Below, piece by piece: positions 36,511 through 46,599 of a DNA stretch of 64,000 nt (positions are counted from its first letter, which is position 1; every line of letters begins with the position of its first letter). This DNA comes from Blastomyces gilchristii SLH14081 (Eukaryota; Ascomycota; Eurotiomycetes; Onygenales; Ajellomycetaceae): NCBI RefSeq assembly GCF_000003855.2, contig NW_003101681.1, positions 3,887,359 to 3,951,358 on the forward strand. The letters are read 5' to 3'. The notes under the pieces were generated by a model. It worked only from the letters and a program-made list of their open reading frames with translations, had not been told where the DNA came from and searched no databases. The position numbers were made by a program, and so were the translations under genes.

Positions 36511-39500
36511 CAAGTGTTAGAGATAATATTCCAAAGAGAAAATCTTCTGAGTATTCAAAACCTTGGTGGAATGAGAATATCTCATCTAAAAGGAAAGAAT
36601 TAGCTACTGCTAGAAGAGATTGAAAGAATGATGTAATATCTGATGAAGAGTTCAAAGCTGTCAGAAATGAATATTTTTCAGATATTAAAAGAGCTAAAAC
36701 AGACTGCTGGAATAAATTTCTTGAAGAAGCACAAGGGAAGGAAGTTTTTAAAGCTTTTAACTATACTAAAACAAGAAGTGTAGCAAAACTTCCAGCCTTA
36801 GAATATGAGTTTCAGAATGAATCATATACAGCAAACTCTTTTGAGGAAAAATGTCAAGCTTTCATGAGAATTCTCTTTCAGAACTCACCAGATTCAGATT
36901 CAGATTCAGAGGAAGAGAATATATCACTTCTCAACTACATTGATGAAAATGACTGGGAATGGCCTGATATTACACAAGATGAATTAGAGTCAGCTATCTT
37001 CTCAAGTTCTGTTAAAACTGCTGCAGGTCCTGATTCAATTAATCACTTGATTATTCAGAATACATATTCCTACTTAAAGAATGAATATTTTGAGCTCTTT
37101 TTCAATCTCTTGAAAAATGGATATCATCCTGAATGCTGGAGAGAAGCCACTGAAGTGATTCTTGCAAAACCTAATAGAAAAACTTCAATTTCTAAGTCAT
37201 ATAGAGTAATATCTCTATTGAACTGCCTAGGAAAGGTTTTAGAAAAGATAATAGCTACTTGACTATCTTTTATAAGCTCTATAGATGATTCTCTTTTATT
37301 CAGTGAACAAATGAGAGATAGAAAACAGTGTTCTGCAATTGACACTGTTCTCTCAGTTGTTCATGATATTCAAATAGCAAAGCATGAGGGTCTGGTCTCA
37401 ACTGCAGTTTTTATTGATATAAAAGAAGCATTTGATCATGTTTCAAAGTCAAGATTAATTCAGACATTGAAGATATTAAAACTACCACTTTCTCTAATAA
37501 AATGAGTTAACTGTTTTATGTCTAAAAGAAGTATACAACTCTTCTTTGATGGAATGAAACAAGACAAGACTGAGATAAAAGTGGGAGTACCACAGGGATC
37601 TCCAATCTCACTCATTTTATTTGCAATATACACTGCATATCTATTTAAAAATAGAAATATGAGAATAGTGCGATCTCTGAGTTATGTGGATGATATTGGT
37701 CTAGTCCACAGCTCAAAAACTATCAAAGAGAATTTGAAAGTAATTAAAGAAGCTGCAAAGGAAATCTTTGTTAGAGCAGATATCAATTAAATTCAATTTG
37801 ATACAGATAAAACTGAGTTAATTCACTTCTTTCCAAGATTCAATGAGAAAGAACTATCTCTAACTCTTTTAAATAGAGAGATTAAACCCAGTGTAAATGT
37901 CAAATAGTTAGGAGTATGGTTAAACTCCAAGTTGAATTTTAAATATCATGTTCAACAAAGAACTGTCAAGGCAGAAAGACTATTGAACAACATAATCAGA
38001 CTATCAAATACAGAGAGAGGTCTATCCTTCCAGGCTATGAGACAGTTATATATAGCCTGTATTACATCAGTAGCTGATTATGGAGTTCAAGTTTGGTGGA
38101 ATAATCAAGGGAATTTCACTGAACTCTTTCAAAGTCTGCAAAACAGAGCCTTGAGAAGAATTCTGAGAGCATTCAAATCATCTTCTATTAAAGCAATGGA
38201 AATTGAAGCTTCAATTCCTCCTCCTGCTATTAGATTTGAAAAGGCCTGTATGAACTATGCTCTGAGAGTTGTAAAGATGAGCTCAAATCATATAATCAGA
38301 GAAAGAGTCTCTTCTTCATTTCCATCAATTAACTCTGGAAATAAACTGGATTGGAATAGATTTCTTGATTGAAATGAAAATAATTCTTCAAAGAAAATGT
38401 CTTCTCAACTGTACAGACTATGCTCTCTGATTAAAAATCAATTTTCTTCTTTAAATGTTGAAAAAGTTGATCATGAGAAGTTATCTCTCTGGAGAGAAAA
38501 GCTTGAATCTCTTATAGACTTACAAATAAGTGAACTATCAAAAGAGAAAGAATGTGAACAGCATTTGAAGAGAATTTCTACAATCAATATAAAAGACTCT
38601 ACTCTGATTTATTCAGATGACTCAAAAAATGAGAACTTGAATAGATTAGGCGCAGGCATTGCTTATACTGAAGATAATATCAATTTTATCTCAGACTTCT
38701 GAAATCTAGACTCTGAATGTGAAGTCTTTGATGCTGAACTATTTGCAATAGTGAAAGCTTTCAAACTCATTGAAATGAAATCTTATAAAAGAGAAAATTG
38801 TTTAAAAGAGGCATGAATATTCTCTGATAGTCAAGCTGCTTTAAAGAGACTTAGAAATAGTCAGATTCATAATGGTCAAATGAATCTTGAACTGATCTTA
38901 AACTCTATTTTGAAAATTCAAAAGAGAAGAATATCAAAGCTGATAATTCATCTGCACTGAGTTCCTGCTCATATGAATATTTATGGCAATGAATTGGCTG
39001 ATTCAGCTGCAAAAAAGGGTGCAGAATTAAGCAGATCTATTCAAAAAATTGTGTTCTGGTCTTTTATAAAGAGAAAAATAAAAGAATCTTGTTTAAACAA
39101 GTGGAATGAAAGCTGGCAGAAACAAAAGAAGAGTATACATTATTCAAGATTTGAAACAAAACCCAAGTGGAAATCTTGTTTAATTAAATGTAAAAAGAAA
39201 ATATTCTCATCTATAATACAGCTGAAACTAGGACATGGCTATTTCAAATGTTATATACAAAGATTTGATGATAGATTTGACTCAATAGAATGCTCATTCT
39301 GCAATACAAATGAGAATTCTGAGTATATTATAATGCACTGTGCATTATACAATAGTCTCAGAGTCAGATTGAAAGAGAAGTATGATCTAAATTAATTAAA
39401 TATGAGATTCTTATTCTCAACTGAGACAGGAATTAAATACTTAATAGACTTTCTATCAGAAACTCAAGCAGCTACAAGAAAATGACTAAATTCAGAAATA

Positions 39501-39895
39501 TCTGAATATGAAGAGGAGGAAATCAATCAGATATAGTCTGTTAAAACAGCTATATACTATCTTTTAATAATTTGTTTTGTTACAGTCTCTTCTTACTTTA
39601 TCTTTTCCTTTCTTTTCCTTTCTATCTATCTATTTAATGTGTCTATCTTTAAGACTGTGTTCTCTTTTCCTTTGTCATGATATTGTCAAATGGTTTCAAA
39701 GTATCAGAAGATGATAAGACACTGCAATTTGTAAACAGTTTTTGTATTCTGGGCTGAAATTTTCTGATTTTGCATATGTGAAATTGATGAATGTATAATA
39801 GTTAACTTTACAGATATAGGAAAAACCCTGAGAACTAAAAGTTCTCAGGTGCATACATCTATAATTGAAGAATAATAATAATAATAATAATAATG
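36510..39895 (+). mobile_element. LINE2: Tad-type LINE lacking endonuclease, best preserved copy
   Basis: 5'-truncated LINE; the left boundary is uncertain by about 20 bases. It starts just upstream of the RT (KRKSSEYSKPWWNENISSKRK), contains the RT with YVDD intact at 37683-37694, then RNase H with all four acidic positions readable (SDDSK, DAELFAI, FSDSQAA, GNELADSAA between 38605 and 39005). The C-terminal CSFC...HC zinc motif is near 39295. The tail is (AAT)n at 39867-39895. The frame is broken by TGA at Trp (36621, 37260, 37503, 38370, 38700, 38813, 38957) and a few TAA at Gln. No convincing TSD. Confidence 0.9.
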
Positions 39896-42700
39896 TATTA
39901 AGACTAAACAGAAATATGCTTTCTACAAGAATGTCACATCAGATCATGTCACTTACAAGGCCTTGAAGATTTGAGTGAATATATTCAGTGATGATAAGAC
40001 TCTTGAGACTCAAAATATATCATCTTACACTGGTAAGAAGATTGCAATGATGATTATAGATGATGCCATCTGAATCAGGTGAATATTTCTATTGAAACAC
40101 AAGAATGAGATGTTGAGATATCTACATATTTTCAATCAATTCATCAAGAATCTGCTGAGATGTGGCATTGCAATCATTCACTCAGATTGTGAAGAATTGA
40201 ATTTGAATGCAGTCACAGCATATATGCTCAGTGAAGATATAAAATGAGAGCTGACTTCTTCTCATACTTCACAGCAAGATGAAGTATCTGAATGATTGAT
40301 TGATTTAATTATTGAGAAGTTCTGATCACTATTAATAGACTCTTCAGCTCTGAAAAAGATGTGAGATGAGACAGTTATTGCAGTCACAGAGCTGCTTAAT
40401 CTTATGTCAATCTCAATGATATTGTATGAGAGCTCTGAAAATACAAAGCTGATTACACTGTATGAGATCTGGCTTCAAGCTCTACCTTCTGCATGCAGCA
40501 TTCGCTGATGAGGTTGCAAAGCATTCTTGAAGATAGTCTTCAAGCTCATCAATAAGATGACTTCCTGTTTCAAAGAGTTGATTTTTGTAAGATATGATGG
40601 TTTTATTAATTACAGATTGATGAATCCTTTCAACAGGTATTTATACATATCAAAAGATGTCATCTTTCAGAAGGACCTTCATCTTGCTGATTCATTGATA
40701 TCAACTACTATACACAACCTGAAGATTCTACACAATGCAGTCTGTAAAGCAGCTGCAGTTATTTCTTCAGTGACATCAGACCTACTCACTGCAGTCTGTC
40801 AAGAGACTGCAGCAATTCCTGATTCATCAATTGATAATCTGTTCATTGATGAGTAAATCCGACCTGAGTGTTCATTATTTCTCATATCTACTAAGAATTG
40901 ATGAATTGACTATGATATCTTCATGAGAATATCTATCTTTTTAGTGCAGAATACACTGAACTTCTCAGAACTCACAGTTGAATCTGATGATTCTTCAACA
41001 TCTATAAGAAATATCACTACAGTGAGGAAAGCTTCAGTGGGAAACAGTCTTGAAAACCTATCTTCTGATTCTGAGATCACTGCACTTTCAATTCTGAAAA
41101 ACCTCACATGTATCAAAGCTTCCATGAAATGAAAGTATTATTACAAGACATGTGTTAAAGAGATCAACTGTTTAAAATAGATAGAGGTCTGATAACTGAT
41201 AGAGAGAACATCACAAATGAGTGTTCTTCACAGTCAATGAGTATTTGATAAAAAGTTCAATAATATGAATGAGAGTATCTGCTATAAGACTCGCTGGATT
41301 GTCTGTGAAAATCATCAATAGAAGAGAGTTAATTACTCAAGGATCTTTGTATCTATTATCTCTATATTTATCTCTCAAGCTCTCATGACAATCTCAGCAT
41401 TCTGAGAATGATATATTCTACAAGTTGATATATTAATCACTTTTTTGAATGCTCAGCTACCTGCTGATGAACAGATATATATGAATCAACTTACAGAATT
41501 CTGTGAAGACTGTGATAATCTTGTGTATGAGTTGATACAGAGACTCTACAGTCTTAAGCAAGCAGCACTCTTATGATATGAGAAGCTGTGAAAGATGCTA
41601 TTATACTGCAGCTTCTGTGTCAGTCTCTATAATGTTAAACTATTTATGCATGATGAAAGACAGATCTATATAATTATCTACATAGATGATATCTGTCTCT
41701 ACAGTCTGAAGATAAATGATCTGAACTGGGCCAAAGCTGAAATCACTGCTAATTATGAGATCAAGAATGTAGGGGATTTCAACTGCTATATAGAAATGAA
41801 GATTGATAGAGATTCAACTTTATTAATATTGTTTCAATCTCTCTTTATAAGAAATCTTCTGAAGAAGTTCTCAATGAATAACTATCATTCTACATCTACT
41901 TCTATGAAGAAGAATGTTGATTTCATGAATGATGATGAGAAAGTGATTGCATATACAGTAGAATTTATTCTACAGTACTATCAATTCAGTATCAGATCTC
42001 TGCAATATCTGACATTCAATAAATATTCTGATATGAGCTTTGCTGCAGGATTCCTTGAATGATTCAGCTCTAAGCCTACATCAAAGAACTGGGCCATATA
42101 CAAGTGTACACTCTGATATCTACAGGGTTCAATCAATGAGAGTATAATCTATCACAGAGATGCTGAAATTGAACCTGTGACATACACAGATGCTGATTGA
42201 GCCGGTAGGAATTCAGGATCTCATTCAACCACCAGTTGTATCATCTATATAACAGGTGGCCCCATTGCATGGCGGAGCTGCCAGTAAATAGAGGTCTTCA
42301 AATCATCAATGAAGGCCGAATATATTGCATTCTTCAAGGCCGCATATGAGCTGGTCTATCTCTGAGAGCTTCTAGAAGATGCCGAATTCATCTCATTTCA
42401 TCTCAACAATCTGAATGCTGATGATCATCTCATTCTCATCACAGTCAATGATCTGACTTATACAATTCATACTAATAATAAGTTTGTCATAGAGCTAATC
42501 TCTTCCAAAGCAATTCCACGCTGCTTAAAGTATATAGAGATTCATTTTCACATTCTTCAGAATCTTGTCTGTAAGAATGAGATATCTATCTGATATGTTT
42601 CATCTGCTGAGAACACAGTGAATGAGCTTACTAAATCACTTGAAATGTTGAAATATACACATTGAAAAGAGAATATAAAGAAGATAGAAGAATAGAGAGA
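39896..42700 (+). pseudogene. E integrase, reverse transcriptase and RNase H
   Basis: Resumes after LINE2 in the integrase (KTKQKYAFYKNVTSDH, then IIDDAI and HSDCEELN blocks). The region near 40500-40850 matches the copia integrase C-terminus. RT is near 41400-41900 with YIDDI intact at 41679-41693. RNase H is near 42180-42400 (YTDAD*AGRNSGSHSTT, GGPIAWRS, SSMKAEYIAF). Stops are mostly TGA at Trp. The patch 42190-42370 keeps GG/CC/CG. The zinc HHCC segment expected before the integrase core is absent, lost at the LINE2 junction. Confidence 0.85.
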
Positions 42701-42829
42701 TAAAAAATAATGTATCTTATAACTGGTTTTTCATTACTACACATTTTCCAGTCATTTTTTATATGTGTACTTGATTTGAAGGTGAATTTTGTATATAGCA
42801 TCATTTATAGTTACTCTGATGAGTGAGAG

Positions 42830-42924
42830 TGTCAGATCATGTGATCTGGCTTACTAATCCTTTCATCATATAACTTTTCACAAGCTAGCAACCTTTCAAT
42901 CACACAAGCTTTACATCTTTCACA
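42830..42924 (+). repeat. E 3' LTR
   Basis: 95 bp, collinear with the 5' LTR; differences are mostly C/T transitions plus a C/A near the middle. Confidence 0.93.
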
Positions 42925-43069
42925 GAAAAAGTGTAAGAAAAGAAAAGAAAATAACTCAAGAGAAAATGAATTAATTATCAACTGTAAGAGTTAACTGTAA
43001 AAAGATAAATGTTATTATACACATCTCATTAATTTTCATATATTACATATTTTATTTATTTCCAACACT

Positions 43070-43553
43070 ATGCCACTTATAAAAATACTGAATATAAGAA
43101 GAAAATTTCAAAACTTAAGATTTACAAGGAATTTGAAAGCTGCAAGTCTCTCTCTTAACAATACTGTGCATATCTCTGATTTCACTATCACTCTGTATAT
43201 GACATTAATGTTATTTATCACAAGATTGGCTGAAATGCTAATATAGAAATGTGTACACATGCATGAAGAAAAATTGAGAAAGAGTATAGAGTCTGCAGAA
43301 TCAGAAGTCAGAGTAGAGATAGTGAAAACAGAAGAAATAGAAGAAGAAGAGAGCACAGACATACTGAATAAATGACAGTGAAAGTCATCTGAGACTGAAT
43401 ACTTACAATTCAGTGTGTGGACAATGTTTCTCACAGAGAAGAAAGAGGAAATGATGAAGAGAGCTTAAGAGTAGAAGAAAATAGTCTCAGTGATATTATT
43501 ATCTTCAGAAATTAAAATAATCTCTGATACTGAAGCAACTAAGAATCATTAGT
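43070..43553 (+). pseudogene. Degraded plus-strand reading frame, unknown product
   Basis: ATG at 43070 opens MPLIKILNIRRKFQNL and continues about 160 codons. The six in-frame stops (TAG, TGA, TGA, TAA, TAG, TAG) can all be read as mutated Gln or Trp. The middle is acidic (EEKLRKSIESAESEVRVE, then EEIEEEE). It could be a gag-like or host gene. No family recognised; a shadow frame on the minus strand (43434-43108) is judged less likely. Confidence 0.4.
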
Positions 43554-44249
43554 ATATAAACATGTGAAAACAGAGGTAATAATTACTGAATGAACACTCA
43601 CTAGTCTTAGAATTTTATGCATAATTACAACACATATAAAACTTCTCAGAAAGAGAGAGAGAGATACAGAGAAATACAGAAAGAAGAACACAGCATGTGA
43701 ATAACTTATTTATATAATAATATCTCAGACAAGATATATGAGTCTTATATCTGTGAGTGTAGAAGAGTACAACATCTACATTCCCATTTGTGAAAATATG
43801 AATATTCTTCACCTGTATAACAAAGTCAGATAACAGATATCATAGAATAGACTGATACAGGTCTATTATCTCAAAGATATTCATCAGAGTGAATGTATTC
43901 ACAATATTGAATTTAATAGTTGTAAAGAGTTTCTTAATATCTGTAAATATTACAACTTTATAAATAATAAATCTCATAATGATTTCTTCTAGAAAAATTA
44001 GCATTGGAAAGAGAAAATGAAAATGAAAAGACTTACACTCTTATACTATTAAGAAGAGAGATAATTCTTCAGTATGAATACATAATTATTTTATCATAAA
44101 TACTTAAAATAAATACAATAATCAGTATCTGTGAATGAGCTTTAGATAGTTATATTATACACAGTCTTTATACAATAAATTATTCAAGAGACCAGTAAAA
44201 AGAGTGAGAGTATATATACTGAGAAATGTGATTTATCAAGCTTATATAA
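43554..44249. other. AT-rich stretch without assigned gene
   Basis: Several short coding-like fragments on the plus strand (for example around 43870-43990) but no sustained frame. It may be introns or continuation of the flanking degraded frames. Confidence 0.4.
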
Positions 44250-44474
44250 TATCTTCTTGAAACAAAAAGAGCTGATGACAATAGTAGAAGTGACAGAGAC
44301 AGGGAGAGTAGAGATAGCAGAGGCAGAAGTAGCAGAAGTAGAAGTAGCAGAAGCAGAGATAGCAGAAGTGAGAGAACTGAATACAGAGACAAGTATAGAA
44401 GATTTAGAAGAAGTAATAGAGAAAGAAATAGTAGTGAAAGAGATAGAGAGAGATATGAAAGACTCAGTTATATA
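44250..44474 (+). pseudogene. Arg/Ser-rich (RS-type) reading frame, unknown protein
   Basis: Between TAA stops at 44247 and 44475 one frame reads YLLETKRADDNSRSDRDRES and then a dense alternation of SR, RD and RS pairs to about 44465, with codons AGA/AGC/AGT. The frame extends upstream past a TAA (Gln-like) as FIKLI. RS domains are typical of splicing factors, and basic Arg-rich tails also occur in retroelement nucleocapsids. A second frame of the same DNA (44257-44589) is open too and gives Val-Glu-Ala-Glu repeats, so the purine-rich repeat itself may be the cause. Not resolved. Confidence 0.4.
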
Positions 44475-45160
44475 TAACACAGATAATTTCTTTATTATTA
44501 TATTCTTTAAGTTATTAATCAATAATTCAATATTGAGGTGTTTACTATCATTAGCAGATGTGAATCTGTCAATATATAAAGATTCTATATAAATAGAAAC
44601 AAATATATCAGCATCTGTATTCATGTAAAATTATGTCAGAAAACACAATCAGATATCTACTGAGAAGAAAAGAGTCAAGGATATATAAGAAGATAAAGAA
44701 GATGTATTATTCATAATAATACATTCTAATAATTATTAGAAAAACAAGTTCTAATCATATTTCACAATGTATTTTACTTACTGTTAATACACTGCTCAGT
44801 ATGAGTACTATAATAATACTTATTATGAGAACAGAAGATCATCATCAGAAATATATATAATATAATAAATAAACAGATAGAGAATGTTGAATAAAAGAAG
44901 AGACAGAAATCTTGTATAAGATAATGACATTTAATAATGATAATAATGAAGAAGATGATTGAAAAATGAAAAAAGTTAGTGAATAAGTAATGTAAAATAG
45001 TGAAAGCTTTTTCATAAGAGTGTAAGCAGAATGCTAGTTAAATCAGAGATAGACTGTATAATTATGAATACTAGCAGCGCGCTAATCCGCATGAAGCTAG
45101 AGCTTATATCATGATTACATAAGCGTGACTGCATCTGATGAGGAAGAATGTGATTTAGAA

Positions 45161-45510
45161 GAATATATGACTATCAGATAATAATGCAGCCGCTTCTAAA
45201 CATGCTTACAAATGTAAAGAGAGCTCTAGCAACTACTAATTAATTTAATATAATATATATAAGAAGACAGCGTACACCTGTAATCATAAACTGGCTTAAG
45301 CAACCTTTGAATCACTGATAGTCAGATGAGTTCTAGTATAAGATTATAATTCAGAAGAATGTACAACTGTCAGATAATAAGACAGTCACTTCTAAACACA
45401 CTTACAAATGTAAAGAGGCTCTAGCAGCCACTAATTAATTTGATAGAATATATATAAGAAGTCAGCATACATCTGTAATCTTACACTGACTTAAGTAACC
45501 TTTGAATCAC
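45161..45510 (+). repeat. Two-copy direct repeat of about 155 bp
   Basis: Copies at 45161-45315 and 45357-45510, offset 196 bases, share gcttctaaac, cttacaaatgtaaagag, ctctagca and tatatataagaag and end in ctttgaatcac. Differences are mostly transitions. Each copy carries a TATATATAAG box. The ATG of the next frame (45521) lies 11 bases after copy 2, so this could be a duplicated promoter or leader. Confidence 0.8.
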
Positions 45511-45520
45511 ATCTGATAGC

Positions 45521-46090
45521 ATGTCTAAAAACTGATGAGAAGTACAGACTTCTTCAGAATGTGATAATTCTATCTACAAAGTAATTCATAGTTATTATAT
45601 CAATGTGATTCAAAAATATCTTAAAAGATAGTGTATGAAGAAGTGATGAGTGAAAGAGCATCTGATTAATACTACTCTGCTTGTTAAAGAAAAACTTCAT
45701 ACTTAGATAAATATTATGTATATAAATAGATGAGATATGAGAAAAGAAGATGAAAGTAATAAACTAGATTCAAAGAAGTCTACTCTCTATTCAGAAGAAT
45801 AAAAGAGAGATCACTATCACTGAAGTTATATAATAATAATAGAAATTATATAATAATATAATAATAGACACTGTACAATCAATGAAAAATCACTGAAATG
45901 AATAGCTTCTTTAGTTAATACAAACACTCTTCTCTGCTATCTGAACTGAAAGATATGCAGAATCTCTTAGAGAGTTTACTTAAAACAGTAAGAAAAGTAA
46001 CTGAAGTCACTGAACTGAAAGTGAAACTCTGTATATATACAAGAATTCTAAACAAGATCAAAGCCTTGTGTACACAGTGATAAGACTGAG
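45521..46090 (+). pseudogene. Degraded plus-strand gene, unknown product
   Basis: ATG at 45521 opens MSKN**EVQTSSECDNSIYK, where the stops are tandem TGA (Trp-like). It stays readable for about 190 codons with stops explained as Trp (TGA) or Gln (TAA/TAG), for example IQKYLKR*CMKK**VKEHLI. Lysine and serine rich; no motif recognised. It sits directly behind the duplicated TATA-bearing repeat. Confidence 0.4.
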
Positions 46091-46267
46091 ATAGAAGTTA
46101 AACAATAATTAATATTCACTGCAGATCAAGCATTCACTATAAAGAGCTTTGTTAACATAATTATCATTATTAATAAGAATAGAGAAAACAAGGTTATAGA
46201 TCTATAGTAAGAGATTGAATATTTACACAGATAAAGAACTATACTGAATGTGAAGATCTTATTACAA

Positions 46268-46304
46268 TTATTCACAATCATTATTATTATTATTATTATT
46301 ATTC
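46268..46304. repeat. (ATT)n microsatellite
   Basis: About eleven ATT units. The reverse complement resembles the LINE tail, but no LINE 3' UTR sequence follows on that side, so it is treated as a simple repeat. Confidence 0.85.
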
Positions 46305-46539
46305 TTTCATTATACTCATATGCAAGCAGAGCTTATGATGAGTCCTTGCATGATGTTAAATACAGGTTAAGTGATAATTATACAGAAGGAAATACAGGTG
46401 TTGAGATCACATCAAGATAACAAGAATATAGGAAAATACAAAGAAGTGACAATTAGATACATGCAATAATAACTTTCTAGACCAGGAACATAGAGTGATT
46501 TATTAAAGCAATTTGTACACCTCTGTATTTATTAGAAAC

Positions 46540-46599
46540 CTGAGGTGCTTGGGTTCCGGATTTAACGTATCCCCTGCGGGTTTCAAACCCGCGTGCCTT
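46540..46599. other. GC-rich island with perfect inverted repeat, target of LINE3
   Basis: Contains ggttccggatttaacg and the 17-base inverted repeat GCGGGTTT-C-AAACCCGC (46576-46592), which on the minus strand resembles a tRNA T-arm with C56 changed to T. No acceptor stem or anticodon arm could be fitted. The island continues at 50870 after the LINE (gtttcccacgtcaagacac), the two halves sharing the 15-base TSD. Confidence 0.55.

Larger units (their letters stand above)
34366..42924 (+). mobile_element. Copia-E: full-length Ty1/copia element split by LINE2
   Basis: Short 95 bp LTRs (34366-34460 and 42830-42924), starting TGTCAG and ending TTTCACA, with 5-base TSD gaaaa on both sides (34361-34365 and 42925-42929). 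The internal part starts ggttataagacc, possibly a tRNA primer site, and ends with a short purine run (gagtgagag) before the 3' LTR. Domain order gag, protease, integrase, RT, RNase H is copia. Less mutated than the gypsy elements. Own length is about 5.2 kb once LINE2 is removed. Confidence 0.93.

Noticed and set aside
36432..39395. Alternative genetic code with TGA as Trp
   Set aside because: TAA and TAG also interrupt the same frames at Gln positions, and intact TGG codons coexist; transitions explain both.
44257..44592. 111-codon open frame of Val-Glu-Ala-Glu repeats as a real protein
   Set aside because: It is an alternate reading of the same purine-rich repeat; an uninterrupted frame in such DNA can arise by chance, and the RS frame has a more plausible upstream context.
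46268..46304. 3' tail of a fourth, minus-strand LINE
   Set aside because: The sequence beyond the (ATT)n run does not match the LINE 3' UTR in either orientation.
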